This document shows positions 10,101 to 17,172 of a DNA stretch of 64,000 nucleotides, piece after piece (within the stretch, counting starts at the first letter, position 1; each line of letters starts with the position of its first letter). Source of the stretch: Lewinellaceae bacterium (GTDB lineage Bacteria > Bacteroidota > Bacteroidia > Chitinophagales > Saprospiraceae); the NCBI GenBank assembly GCA_020636325.1, contig JACJYC010000005.1, positions 186,001 through 250,000 on the forward strand, in the 5' to 3' direction. The position numbers and the translations under genes are program-made. A model generated the notes under the pieces. That model made no database searches. It was not told the origin of the DNA and worked only from the letters and a program-made list of their open reading frames with translations.

Positions 10101-10327
10101 AAGGCGCGGGCCGGCGTCAGGGCTGCGATCGACTTCGGATCGAAGGTCACAAAGTCCAGCGGACGGGAGCTTTTAAGCGGGAGGCCGCTCAGGCCATGAA
10201 TCGGGAAATCCTTGATCTCATGGCGGGGACCTGTGTTTTTGTCAACTTGTACACTTGGTTTGATCTGGGCAGAGAGACTTGTCGCCAGCATCATCAGAAG
10301 CGGAATGTAAAGGCGTTGGATTTTCAT
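7178..10327 (-). CDS. M4 (thermolysin-type) metallopeptidase with beta-propeller and T9SS sorting domain
   Basis: 1049 residues. A signal peptide (residues 1-20) and FTP/PepSY-like pro-region (to about 300) precede the M4 catalytic domain at about 305-645. The zinc motif HELTH is at 467-471, the third ligand Glu lies in GALNESFADIFG (about 491), and the downstream catalytic His is in GGVHINSGI. Residues about 650-955 form blades of a TolB/PD40-like propeller (ITDDGTIIVYVSQ, ISKDGTHLAALTDD, TTDDDFILYDD). The last about 80 residues (LGLALSPNPFVENLEV onward) are a type A T9SS domain. It is predicted to be an extracellular endopeptidase used for nutrient protein breakdown; the propeller may bind substrate or the surface. 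Confidence 0.93.
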   Translation of the reverse strand: MKIQRLYIPLLMMLATSLSAQIKPSVQVDKNTGPRHEIKDFPIHGLSGLPLKSSRPLDFVTFDPKSIAALTPARALQQGFSVVYAEDGRPVSVTGKLDGIGSRDEAAAMAVLKATAGIMAIGDPGAEWISTKAGVETDGVVHFRFMQSSRGVPVYGGELTVHLQPEGRFLVLGRSWPSSKLEDLTPALSQAKAVEKAFADVRGHTPVRSLAIPGIGVTKAPVTDARLVIYHPEEQPAGERLAWELHIVPNLTAHWAYFIDAETGEVLRSYSELCQIDGHAHAGNPAKTAADRPESAISKELPAFLPPDGPKTATATDLKGVSRSINTYEFQGGFYLIDASRSMYSAAGSQMPNDPAGVIWTVDAQNNSPQQDNFDVIHVTSGNNSWTNKTAVSAHYNAGLAYTYYKNTFSRNSINGQGGNIISLINVTDENDLSMGNAFWDGQFMYYGNGDQSFSAPLAKADDVAGHELTHGVIQNTANLDYQGESGALNESFADIFGAMIDRDDWKMGEDVVNTAVFPTGALRDLSNPHNGGSGLSSPSWQPDKLSEKYTGSQDNGGVHINSGITNKAYYLFATAIGKDKAEQVYYEALDKYLVRSSKFIDARIAVIAAAQAKYGSSAAQAAGAAFDAVQIFGNQGGGGSYQDDLDPNVGLDYILLTNANKSLLRIIDPSGANIANPLTDLGPLSRPSITDDGTIIVYVSQNKTLEAIVIDWNTPTAQGVQLSSEPIWRNAAISKDGTHLAALTDDYDNQLWVFDLDAETYQAFELFNPTTAQGVSSGNVAYADVLEWDYSGEYVIYDALNQIPGNGFNIEYWDIGFINVWNKAANDYGNNEIGKIFSSLPENTSVGDPSLAKNSPYILVFDVLDDLTGDVYIQSVNIQTGDVGYFAQSNDQGWPNYTTDDDFILYDDVVSGSRVIKAVAVDDDKLNAAANPFTYITRNDGARWAVWFNTGERNLQVGTTDNEADNLGLALSPNPFVENLEVTFNLTQSGPVRAALFDGLGRSVWQGEWNTVSGRNRFGIGAGQLPSGAYTLRIQGDHWAASRMVVKQ

Positions 10328-10349
10328 ATAAAAGAGTTTGATTGATGCG

Positions 10350-10484
10350 ATTTTCCGATTGATTCGATTGATTCGATTGATTCGATTGTTCGATTGATTC
10401 GATTGATTCGATTGATTCGATTGATTCGATTGATTCGATTGATTCGATTGATTCGATTGATTCGATTGATTCGATTGTTCGATT
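10350..10484. repeat. 9-bp tandem repeat (TTCGATTGA)n
   Basis: About 14 copies of TTCGATTGA lie upstream of the M4 peptidase gene. The array runs straight into the longer repeat units that follow. The long open frame it creates (MIRLIRLIRLIRL) is an artefact. Confidence 0.92.
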
Positions 10485-11031
10485 GGGGCGTCCGTCGATT
10501 GGTCAGGTCAATCCAAACATTCGATTCAATCGGCCTAATCGATCCAATTCCTCGATTCCTCGATTCCTCAGTTCCTCAATAAATAATTGTTCGATTGTTC
10601 CGATTGGGGCGTCCGTCGGTTGGTCAGGTCAATCCAAACATTCGATTCAATCGGCCTAATCGATTCAATTCCTCAATTCCTCAATTCCTCGATTCCTCAG
10701 TTCCTCAATAAATAATTGTTCGATTTTCCGATTGATCCGATTGGGGCGTCCGTCGGTTGGTCAGGTCAATCCAAACATTCGATTCAATCGGCCTAATCGA
10801 TTCAATTCCTCAATTCCTCAATTCCTCGATTCCTCGATTCCTCAGTTCCTCAATAAATAATTGTTCGATTTTCCGATTGATCCGATTGGGGCGTCCGTCG
10901 GTTGGTCAGGTCAATCCAAACATTCGATTCAATCGGCCTAATCGATTCAATTCCTCGATTCCTCAATTCCTCGATTCCTCAGTTCCTCAGTTCCTCAGTT
11001 CCTCAATAAATAATTGTTCGATTGATTCGAA
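10485..11031. repeat. Four tandem units (121-145 bp) built of GGGGCGTCCGTCG and ATTCCTCG modules
   Basis: Units begin with GGGGCGTCCGTCG at 10485, 10606, 10743 and 10888. Each continues with GGTTGGTCAGGTCAATCC, CATTCGATTCAATCGGCC, then a run of 8-bp ATTCCTCG/ATTCCTCA steps and CAATAAATAATTG. Unit length varies only through the number of 8-bp steps. Single or partial copies occur at 24285-24556 and 44690-44860 on the opposite strand. It lies between the M4 gene and the lipoprotein at 11110, downstream of the latter. No gene is seen in the gap 10328-11109. Confidence 0.92.
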
Positions 11032-11109
11032 TCAACAATCAACAAGCAACAAGCACAAAGTGATAAACGGAGCCTGCATGACCAAAGGGAATAATCAACA
11101 AATGCCCTG

Positions 11110-11544
11110 CTACTTCCCGGGTTCCTGAGTCGTCACTTTGCTGAGTTGCTGATAAAAATCCTTCACATTTTCGGAGACCGGCTTATCCTGGGCGCCCCAT
11201 GTAATGCGTCGTTCGGCGCCCGATTGCCATTCGGAGATAAAATAGTAGATGTTGCCGGGTTCATTAACGCTTGCGTCCAGCTCTTTCATTTGGGCCGCTT
11301 TGGAAAAAAGATCTTTGGTCGTGCGGCGGCCAATTCGGGTCAGTTCCCTGAACGGCGTTTCCACTCCGACATGGGTGAACAGCTGGCCGTTTTCCAACAA
11401 AACGAACTCGGTGACCGCTCCGGTAAATCCGCCGCCGCTGCCGAAAATCAGGCGTTTTTCCGGCCAGTTTTCGGGCGTATAACTCTTGCAGGACCATAAA
11501 AAGAAAAAAAGCACGGGCAGGCTCAACAAAAGGCGATTTTTCAT
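11110..11544 (-). CDS. Small lipoprotein of unknown function
   Basis: 144 residues from the ATG at 11544; an in-frame start 12 codons upstream would bury the signal peptide. The lipobox is in MKNRLLLSLPVLFFFLWSC (Cys19). The mature part contains FGSGGGFTGAVTEFVLLENG and NIYYFISEWQ, suggesting a compact beta-rich fold. Similar short lipoproteins are frequent in Bacteroidota, but no named family is recognised. Its 3' end faces the repeat block at 10485-11031. Confidence 0.72.
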   Translation of the reverse strand: MKNRLLLSLPVLFFFLWSCKSYTPENWPEKRLIFGSGGGFTGAVTEFVLLENGQLFTHVGVETPFRELTRIGRRTTKDLFSKAAQMKELDASVNEPGNIYYFISEWQSGAERRITWGAQDKPVSENVKDFYQQLSKVTTQEPGK

Positions 11545-11662
11545 TTGGCAGTTTTTACGCGCTAAAGTACAAAATCCCATAAATTGTCCGGGCGTTAAGA
11601 TTTTCTTAACATAATTACCGCCTCATTTCGCTTATATTGCCAATCTACAAAAATACTGCATC

Positions 11663-12148
11663 ATGAAAAGACTTTTATTCCTCCTCGCATTTGTATGCTT
11701 TGCATTTACTGCCGGGCTCCAGGCTCAAAGCTGCCACGGCGCCAAGGCTGCCAAAACCGAAGGCAAGTCCTGCCATTACTCAGCTTTGGCTGCCGCTTCG
11801 AAGGCCGCTGCGCAGGATCCCAGCATTGAGGTCAGGGAATGCGCATATACCGGCAAAACGACCTATGTGCGCAAGGAAGTTTGCCCCCATTCCGGCAGAG
11901 TTACATACGCTAATGTGGAATACGACGCGGCTTCCGCCACCTTCGTCAACATCGCCACCGACGCTAAAGCCGAAGCTTCGGCAACGGTAGGTGAAAACCC
12001 AATCAAAAAATCAGGCCCGTCCAAAGTAAAAGTATCCTTCGGCGCGGATCACCCCGCTTGCTGCGGCGGATCGGGCAGCTGTACCAAAGCAAAGGCCGCC
12101 AAAACTGAAGCCGCGCAATCCGGCTCCGGCAAACTTGCTGCTAATTAG
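11663..12148 (+). CDS. Secreted Cys-rich, Ala/Lys-rich protein, unknown function
   Basis: 161 residues with a clear signal peptide ending LQAQ (about residue 22). Eight cysteines in the mature part fall in small motifs: SCHGAKAAKTEGKSCHYS, CAYTGKTTYVRKEVCPHSGR and ACCGGSGSCTKAKAA. The paired Cys-His motifs would suit metal binding or disulfides, but that is inference. The Ala/Lys-rich ends look low-complexity. No family is recognised. The stop codon is followed at once by the GTAAGTC tandem repeat. Confidence 0.7.
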   Translation: MKRLLFLLAFVCFAFTAGLQAQSCHGAKAAKTEGKSCHYSALAAASKAAAQDPSIEVRECAYTGKTTYVRKEVCPHSGRVTYANVEYDAASATFVNIATDAKAEASATVGENPIKKSGPSKVKVSFGADHPACCGGSGSCTKAKAAKTEAAQSGSGKLAAN

Positions 12149-12208
12149 TTGTAAGTCGTAAGTCGTAAGTCGTAAGTTGTAAGTCGTAAGTCGCAAGTCG
12201 TAAGTTTT
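12149..12208 (+). repeat. 7-bp tandem repeat (GTAAGTC)n at gene 3' end
   Basis: About eight copies of GTAAGTC with single-base variants start 2 bp after the TAG of the Cys-rich gene. The same unit lies at the 3' end of thyA (14919-14985), in the same orientation relative to that gene. Confidence 0.92.
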
Positions 12209-12269
12209 TGATTACGAACGGTTTGCGTCCTTATGAACTTTCACCCGCCGTCGCCGGAAATAGAATCTG

Positions 12270-12484
12270 ACGACGGCGGGCATCCAGTATTCTCCTTCCG
12301 CCATAGCTCCCAAAGAACGAAGGCGGCCAGCATCTTCACACTGAGCGAAGTCGAAGTGCAGCATCTACTACGCCGCGGCGTGGCAGCATCTAATATCCAG
12401 CATCTAATATCCAGCATCCAATATCCAGCATCCAATATCCAGCATCCAGCATCTAATATCCAGCATCCAGCATCTAGCATCCAC
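12270..12484 (-). repeat. Composite repeat: CTTCGACTTCGCTCAGT block plus (GCTGGAT)n heptamers, downstream of pcm
   Basis: Read on the minus strand (pcm sense), heptamers of GCTGGAT / ATATTAG / ATATTGG type (12393-12484) begin one or two bases after the pcm stop codon. They run into GATGCTGCCACGCC, then CACTTCGACTTCGCTCAGT, then TCTTTGGGAGCTATGGCGGA. The same order of modules occurs after the phosphohexomutase stop codon at 14636-14880. With the GTAAGTC array, this accounts for the whole gap 12149-12485; no gene is seen in it. Confidence 0.88.
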
Positions 12485-12485
12485 C

Positions 12486-13127
12486 TCATTTCAACCCCGG
12501 CAAAAAAGGCACAAACTGAAAATCGTGGAATGTCTCTTCCCGAAACTCGGTCTCGCTCACCCGGGTGATCCGGTACATCTTCTGGACCTTCTCCCCTACC
12601 GGGATCACCATCATTCCGCCGATGGTCAGTTGTTTCAACAAATTCTCCGGAATTTCGGGTGCGCCTGCAGTCACCAGGATCCGATCGAACGGAGCGTATT
12701 CCGGAAGGCCCTTATAGCCGTCCCGGTGGAAACATCGGACGCCCTTCAGGCCCAACGCATCCAGCATGGCCTTTGCTTTCAGGTATAGCGGTTCATGGCG
12801 TTCTACCGTGTACACCCGGGCGCCAAGCAAAGCCAGCACAGCGGATTGATACCCTGATCCGGTGCCGACTTCCAGCACTTTCATCCTTTTTTCAACTTCC
12901 AGCAGACTGGTCTGGTAAGCTACGGTATACGGCTGCGAGATCGTCTGGCCTTCCCCGATGGGAAACGGCTTATCTGAATAGGCCCATTCTTCGAATGCCT
13001 TTTCCAGAAAATAGTGCCTGGGTAAAGCCTCCATGGCTGCCAGCGTTTTTTCGTCCCGGATGCCTTTTACGCGCAATTCTCCGATCAGTTTTCGGCGCAT
13101 GCCCTTATGGCGGTAGGTATCTTCCAA
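12486..13127 (-). CDS. pcm: Protein-L-isoaspartate O-methyltransferase
   Basis: 213 residues, the usual PCMT length. The enzyme uses SAM to methylate L-isoaspartyl residues in damaged proteins and so starts their repair in the cytosol. Diagnostic sequences are PRHYFLEKAFEEWAYSD, the family motif PIGEGQTISQPYTVA, the SAM-binding VLEVGTGSGYQSAVLALLG and the later DRILVTAGAPEIP, with GGMMVIPVG near the C-terminus. It is divergent from the phosphohexomutase gene (start 13240), and the two share a 112-bp promoter region. Confidence 0.95.
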   Translation of the reverse strand: MEDTYRHKGMRRKLIGELRVKGIRDEKTLAAMEALPRHYFLEKAFEEWAYSDKPFPIGEGQTISQPYTVAYQTSLLEVEKRMKVLEVGTGSGYQSAVLALLGARVYTVERHEPLYLKAKAMLDALGLKGVRCFHRDGYKGLPEYAPFDRILVTAGAPEIPENLLKQLTIGGMMVIPVGEKVQKMYRITRVSETEFREETFHDFQFVPFLPGLK

Positions 13128-13187
13128 AATGAATGCTTATTAAGAGATTTTTTTATGAGCTTCCCCCGGATTTATTGGCGGAATAAT

Positions 13188-13195
13188 TACTTTTG
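13188..13195 (+). promoter_or_regulatory. Bacteroidota -7 box (TACTTTTG) for the phosphohexomutase gene
   Basis: TACTTTTG matches TAnnTTTG 45 bp before the ATG at 13240. No clear -33 TTTG is present at 19-21 bp, so the assignment is moderate. Confidence 0.5.
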
Positions 13196-13239
13196 CTCAA
13201 AGCGTAATAACCAACACTGCGAACAAAAATACAGCTAAA

Positions 13240-14637
13240 ATGGCCAATATCAAATTCGGAACGGACGGATGGCGGGCAATCATCGCCCTGGATTATACGG
13301 TTGACAACGTCAAACTCGTCGCACAGGCAACAGCTACCTGGCTCAAAGGCCGGGGCGCGTCCAAAGTCGTGATCGGGTACGACTGCCGTTTCGGCGGCAC
13401 GTTGTTCACCGAAGCCGCAACCCAGGTTTTCGGCGCCAACGGGATCAAGGTGGTCATGCACAACCACTTTGTCAGTACCCCCATGGTGTCGCTCGGCGTT
13501 GTGAAAACAGGCTCGGATGTCGGCGTCGTGATCACCGCTTCGCACAATCCGCCTTCCTACAACGGATTCAAGCTCAAATCCAACCTCGGCGGCCCGATGA
13601 TCCCCTCGGAAGTGTCCGAAGTGGAAGCCCTGATCGGCACCCCGGTACCCGCCCAACTGCCGTCACTGGATGAGATGAAAGCCAAAGGCCTGCTGGAATA
13701 TGTCGACCTGGAGAAGATGTATCTGGACCATGTCGCCGCCAATTTCGACCTGGATGCCATCCACGAGGCCAATATCAAGGTGGCCTATGACGCCATGTAC
13801 GGCGCCGGCCAGGACGCCATGCGCAAATTGCTTCCGGATGCCGTCCTGCTGCATTGCGATTTCAACCCCTCGTTCAGAGGCCAGGCTCCTGAACCCATCC
13901 ATCGCAATCTGATGGAGCTTTCCACGACCATCGCCAGCGACCCGTCCATCAAACTGGGGATCGCCAACGACGGGGACGCCGACCGGATCGGCCTGTACGA
14001 TGAAGATGGCGAATTTGTCGACTCCCATCATATCCTGCTGCTGCTGCTGTTGTACATGCACAACTACAAAAAACAAACAGGCAAAGTCGTCTTTACTTTT
14101 TCAGTGACGGATAAGCTGAAGAAAATGGCCGATAAATTCGGGCTTCCTGTAGAAGTGACGGCCATCGGATTCAAGTACATCGCCGAGATCATGGCCAATG
14201 AAGATGTCATTGTCGGCGGGGAAGAATCGGGCGGCCTTGCCGTAAAAGGCCATATCCCCGAACGCGACGGCATCTGGATCGGACTGATGATCCTGGAGTT
14301 CATGTCCAAAACCGGCAAATCGCTCAAGGCGCTCATCCAGGAAGTGTACGATATCGTAGGTCCGTTTGCCTTCGAACGCGATGACGTTCACCTGGCGGAG
14401 TCCAAAAAACAGGAGGTCATCAAAAAATGCAAGGAAGATCCCTACACAGCCTTCGGCCCCTACCCCATCGTCCGGCTGGAAACCATCGACGGCTTCAAAT
14501 TTGTCCTCTCCGATGACGAATGGATCCTGGTGCGCCCTTCCGGTACGGAACCGGTACTGCGGGTGTATTCGCAGGCGCCGTCAGCCGGCCAGGCCCGCAC
14601 TATTCTGGATGCGGCCCGGAAGGAGATGGGGGTTTGA
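13240..14637 (+). CDS. Phosphoglucomutase/phosphomannomutase family protein
   Basis: 465 residues of the alpha-D-phosphohexomutase superfamily. All four signature loops are present: the phosphoserine loop VVITASHNPPSYNGFKLK (Ser101), the metal loop NDGDADRIGLYDEDG (about 244-258), the sugar-binding GGEESGGLAVKGHIPERDGI, and the C-terminal phosphate-binding RPSGTEPVLRVY. It interconverts hexose 1- and 6-phosphates, probably glucose or mannose, through a bisphosphate intermediate. Exact substrate cannot be set from sequence alone; the GGEESGG loop fits PGM/PMM better than GlmM. It ends directly at a GCTGGAT repeat. Confidence 0.92.
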   Translation: MANIKFGTDGWRAIIALDYTVDNVKLVAQATATWLKGRGASKVVIGYDCRFGGTLFTEAATQVFGANGIKVVMHNHFVSTPMVSLGVVKTGSDVGVVITASHNPPSYNGFKLKSNLGGPMIPSEVSEVEALIGTPVPAQLPSLDEMKAKGLLEYVDLEKMYLDHVAANFDLDAIHEANIKVAYDAMYGAGQDAMRKLLPDAVLLHCDFNPSFRGQAPEPIHRNLMELSTTIASDPSIKLGIANDGDADRIGLYDEDGEFVDSHHILLLLLLYMHNYKKQTGKVVFTFSVTDKLKKMADKFGLPVEVTAIGFKYIAEIMANEDVIVGGEESGGLAVKGHIPERDGIWIGLMILEFMSKTGKSLKALIQEVYDIVGPFAFERDDVHLAESKKQEVIKKCKEDPYTAFGPYPIVRLETIDGFKFVLSDDEWILVRPSGTEPVLRVYSQAPSAGQARTILDAARKEMGV

Positions 14638-14880
14638 TGCTGGATGCTGGATGCTTGATGCTTGATGCTGGTGGCTGCCCGCCGTCGCCCGGGGCTATGG
14701 CGGACGGAGGATACTGCCACGCTGAGGCGTGGTGGATGCTGGATGCTTGATGCTTGATGCTGGATGCTGCCACGCTGAGGCGTGGTGGATGCTGGATGCT
14801 GCACTTCGACTTCGCTCAGTATGAAGATGCTGCCCGCCTTCTCTCTTTGGGAGCTATGGCGGACGGGGGATGCCGGTGGC
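14636..14880 (+). repeat. Composite repeat: (GCTGGAT)n heptamers plus CTTCGACTTCGCTCAGT block, downstream of the phosphohexomutase
   Basis: Overlaps the TGA stop codon. Heptamers GCTGGAT/GCTTGAT alternate with CTGCCACGCTGAGGCGTGG hairpins, then CACTTCGACTTCGCTCAGT and TCTTTGGGAGCTATGGCGGA. The block mirrors the one at 12270-12484 in inverted orientation, so both read the same way relative to the gene they follow. No gene is seen in the gap 14638-14985. Confidence 0.9.
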
Positions 14881-14918
14881 TGACAACTGGTCACTGGCAA
14901 AATAACTTACCCATTGCA

Positions 14919-14985
14919 AAACCAGACTTACAACTTACAACTTACGACTTACGACTAAAGACTTACGACTAAAGACTTACGACTT
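14919..14985 (-). repeat. 7-bp tandem repeat (GTAAGTC)n at the thyA 3' end
   Basis: On the minus strand the array reads AAGTCGTAAGTC and continues from the thyA stop codon. About eight imperfect copies, of the same family as 12149-12208. Confidence 0.9.
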
Positions 14986-15894
14986 TTAAACCGACACCTC
15001 CGCCCGGATGGCCGGATGCGGATCGTAACCGACCAGGGTAAAATCATCGTACGTAAATCCGAAAATATCCTCTACTTCCGGATTGATCTCCATTTGCGGC
15101 AGCGGCCTGGGCAGGCGGCTAAGCTGGATATTGGCCTGTTCGACATGGTTCAGGTAAAGGTGGACGTCGCCGAAGGTATGCACAAAATCACCGGGTTGGA
15201 AACCGCAAACCTGGGCGACCATCAAGGTCAGCAAGGCGTAGGAGGCAATGTTGAACGGGACCCCCAGAAAAACATCCGCCGAGCGCTGGTACAACTGACA
15301 CGATAAACGCCCTTCCGCCACATAGAACTGGAACAGGCTGTGGCAGGGCGGCAAACCCGATTTGGCCATGACCGGGATATCCTTCGGGTTCCAGGCTGAA
15401 ACGATATGGCGGCGGGAATCCGGATTGCGTTTCAGGTCTTCGATCAATTGGCTGATCTGGTCCACCCCTTCAAAATTGCGCCATTGACGGCCGTATACCG
15501 GCCCCAATTCCCCCCAACTCGCGGCGAACACCTCGTCCTCATTGATGCGGTCTACAAAAGTCTTCATACCGGCTTTCCATTCCGGGCTGTATTTGGGCAG
15601 GTCCTGCTCCTGGCCGGTCGCCCGAAGCCAGCTCTGGTAGGGCCATTCATTCCAGATATTTACCCCGTTTTGCGTCAGGTAACGGATATTCGTATCCCCT
15701 TGCAGAAACCACAACAATTCATGGATAATGGACTTGAGGTGTACCTTCTTGGTCGTTACCAACGGGAATCCCTCGGAAAGATCGAACCGCATCTGGTAAC
15801 CGAACACGCTGACGGTGCCCGTACCCGTCCGGTCGGATTTGCGAACACCGGTCTTAAGGATATGGTCCAGCAGGTCGAGATATTGCTTCATCAC
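14986..15894 (-). CDS. thyA: Thymidylate synthase
   Basis: 302 residues (ATG pair at 15894/15891). Converts dUMP to dTMP using 5,10-methylenetetrahydrofolate. The catalytic Cys184 sits in GLPPCHSLFQFYV, with the phosphate-binding Arg pair in NPDSRRHIVSAWNP and the cofactor/dUMP region in FNIASYALLTLMVAQVCG. It is longer than the 264-residue E. coli type. The extra residues (about 85-130, WLRATGQEQDLPKYSPEW and following) are an insertion in the small domain, as in Lactobacillus-type enzymes. No dihydrofolate reductase gene is adjacent, and the gene is monocistronic with repeats on both sides. Confidence 0.96.
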   Translation of the reverse strand: MMKQYLDLLDHILKTGVRKSDRTGTGTVSVFGYQMRFDLSEGFPLVTTKKVHLKSIIHELLWFLQGDTNIRYLTQNGVNIWNEWPYQSWLRATGQEQDLPKYSPEWKAGMKTFVDRINEDEVFAASWGELGPVYGRQWRNFEGVDQISQLIEDLKRNPDSRRHIVSAWNPKDIPVMAKSGLPPCHSLFQFYVAEGRLSCQLYQRSADVFLGVPFNIASYALLTLMVAQVCGFQPGDFVHTFGDVHLYLNHVEQANIQLSRLPRPLPQMEINPEVEDIFGFTYDDFTLVGYDPHPAIRAEVSV

Positions 15895-16083
15895 TTCGTT
15901 TTACTCCGTAAAATTAAGGCTTTTTTACCTGACCTGGAAATTGTTGTTTGTTGTTGTTTGTTGTTGTTCGTAATGGTTGACAGCCGTAAAAAATAATCCG
16001 GCATAAAGCATTTTTCCGTTCGCACTCCCCAGTCGTCAGTCGGGTAGCTGAGCGCAGTCGAAGCTGCAACGAACGCCCAACCA

Positions 16084-16199
16084 TCATAACCAATATAAAC
16101 AACCATAAACAACCATAAACCATCATAAACAAACATAAACAACCATAAACCATCATAAACCAATAAACCATCATAAACCAAAATAAACAACCATAACCC
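16084..16199 (-). repeat. Tandem repeat of GGTTTATGAT/GTTTATGGTT units at the 3' end of the AraC gene
   Basis: On the minus strand, 8-10 bp units (GGTTTATGAT, GGTTTATTGG, GTTTATGGTT) begin right after the TGA at 16200. With the GAGCGCAGTCGAAG block near 16048 this fills most of the 15895-16199 gap; no gene seen. Confidence 0.88.
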
Positions 16200-17054
16200 T
16201 CAAATCCCCGTCCCCAACCGCCTCGACAACAACTCCTTCAGCACCGGTTGGAAAAAACCGCCCTCCCCTTTGAAATAAGAGGTCGGCGTTTTGCGGGTGA
16301 AACCTTTGATTTCCTTGATGAAGTGCATCTGGTCGAAGAAGCCGGCGGCGTAGGCCAGGTCGGTAAGCCGGGATTGAGGCTCCAAGCCGTCATACAGCAC
16401 GATGGTTTTGTTAAAGCGCACGATCCGCGCGTAAGCTTTGGGCGAGAGGCCGACATACTGGTTGAACATCCGCTCCAATTGCCGGTGATGAAGATTAAAA
16501 TCGGTGGCCAGATCCGATACGGCGTCCTGACCGCTGCAGGCGTGGATGCGTTTTATAAGACTGTCCATCATTTTTAACTGCCAGGATTCAGGGACCAGCC
16601 GCCCCAGCAGAAAACGATCGAGCAGCTTCACCCTGGATTCGTCATCCGGCGCAACCAGGATTTGTTCGTGGACTTCATCAACTTTTTTGCCGAACAGGTT
16701 TACACCCTCCACCACTTCATCCGCCAGATCAGCCTGCGGCACTTCTGTAAAGGCGCTCAACCCGGCGCCTTTGAAGCGAATGCCCCAGCTCCGAAGCGCC
16801 CTTTTTTGCCCGATATGGTAATAGACCGGTTTGCTTTTCTGCCCCACCACCAGCGTTTGGCCTTTCAGGTCCATTTTGCTGTTATCGCTGGCAAAGCGGC
16901 TGATCGTTTCCGCAATGAACATCAGGCTGGCGTTGCCGTCGGGTACGATCAACTCCTCAAGGACACCGTTGTCTTCACCGGTGGTTGTGATCTGCCAATA
17001 ATTTTCCACAAAAGAAGCCAGGGAAGGATGCGGCTGAAATTCCTGGTATAGCAT
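16200..17054 (-). CDS. AraC-family transcriptional regulator
   Basis: 284 residues from the ATG at 17054 (MLYQEFQPHPSLASFVENYW). The 60 codons open upstream overlap the MocR 3' region and look non-coding. The N-terminal about 170 residues start with the ASFVENYWQI pattern of the DUF6597-type sensor domain. The C-terminal HTH is at about 175-275: AVSDLATDFNLHHRQLERMF for helix pair one and RLTDLAYAAGFFDQMHFIKE for pair two, ending FTRKTPTSYFK. Regulatory target unknown. It lies 118 bp downstream of the MocR regulator on the same strand and may share its transcript. Confidence 0.85.
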   Translation of the reverse strand: MLYQEFQPHPSLASFVENYWQITTTGEDNGVLEELIVPDGNASLMFIAETISRFASDNSKMDLKGQTLVVGQKSKPVYYHIGQKRALRSWGIRFKGAGLSAFTEVPQADLADEVVEGVNLFGKKVDEVHEQILVAPDDESRVKLLDRFLLGRLVPESWQLKMMDSLIKRIHACSGQDAVSDLATDFNLHHRQLERMFNQYVGLSPKAYARIVRFNKTIVLYDGLEPQSRLTDLAYAAGFFDQMHFIKEIKGFTRKTPTSYFKGEGGFFQPVLKELLSRRLGTGI

Positions 17055-17172
17055 GTTGACTGTATTGCGATATTGATGTTTCCAAGGGCGCGACGAGGCA
17101 TCGCTACCCTTCATCAAAGAGAACAAATTGCCGGCAAGGTTGCTTCGGCAGTCAGCGCATATGGTGAAGATT

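Noticed and set aside
10394..11128. ORFs rich in MIRLIRLIRL and SSIPRFLSSS
   Set aside because: Translations of the 9-bp and 8-bp tandem repeats.
12241..12489. ORF of the type MRWMLDAGCWILDAGC
   Set aside because: Pure translation of 7-bp tandem repeats.
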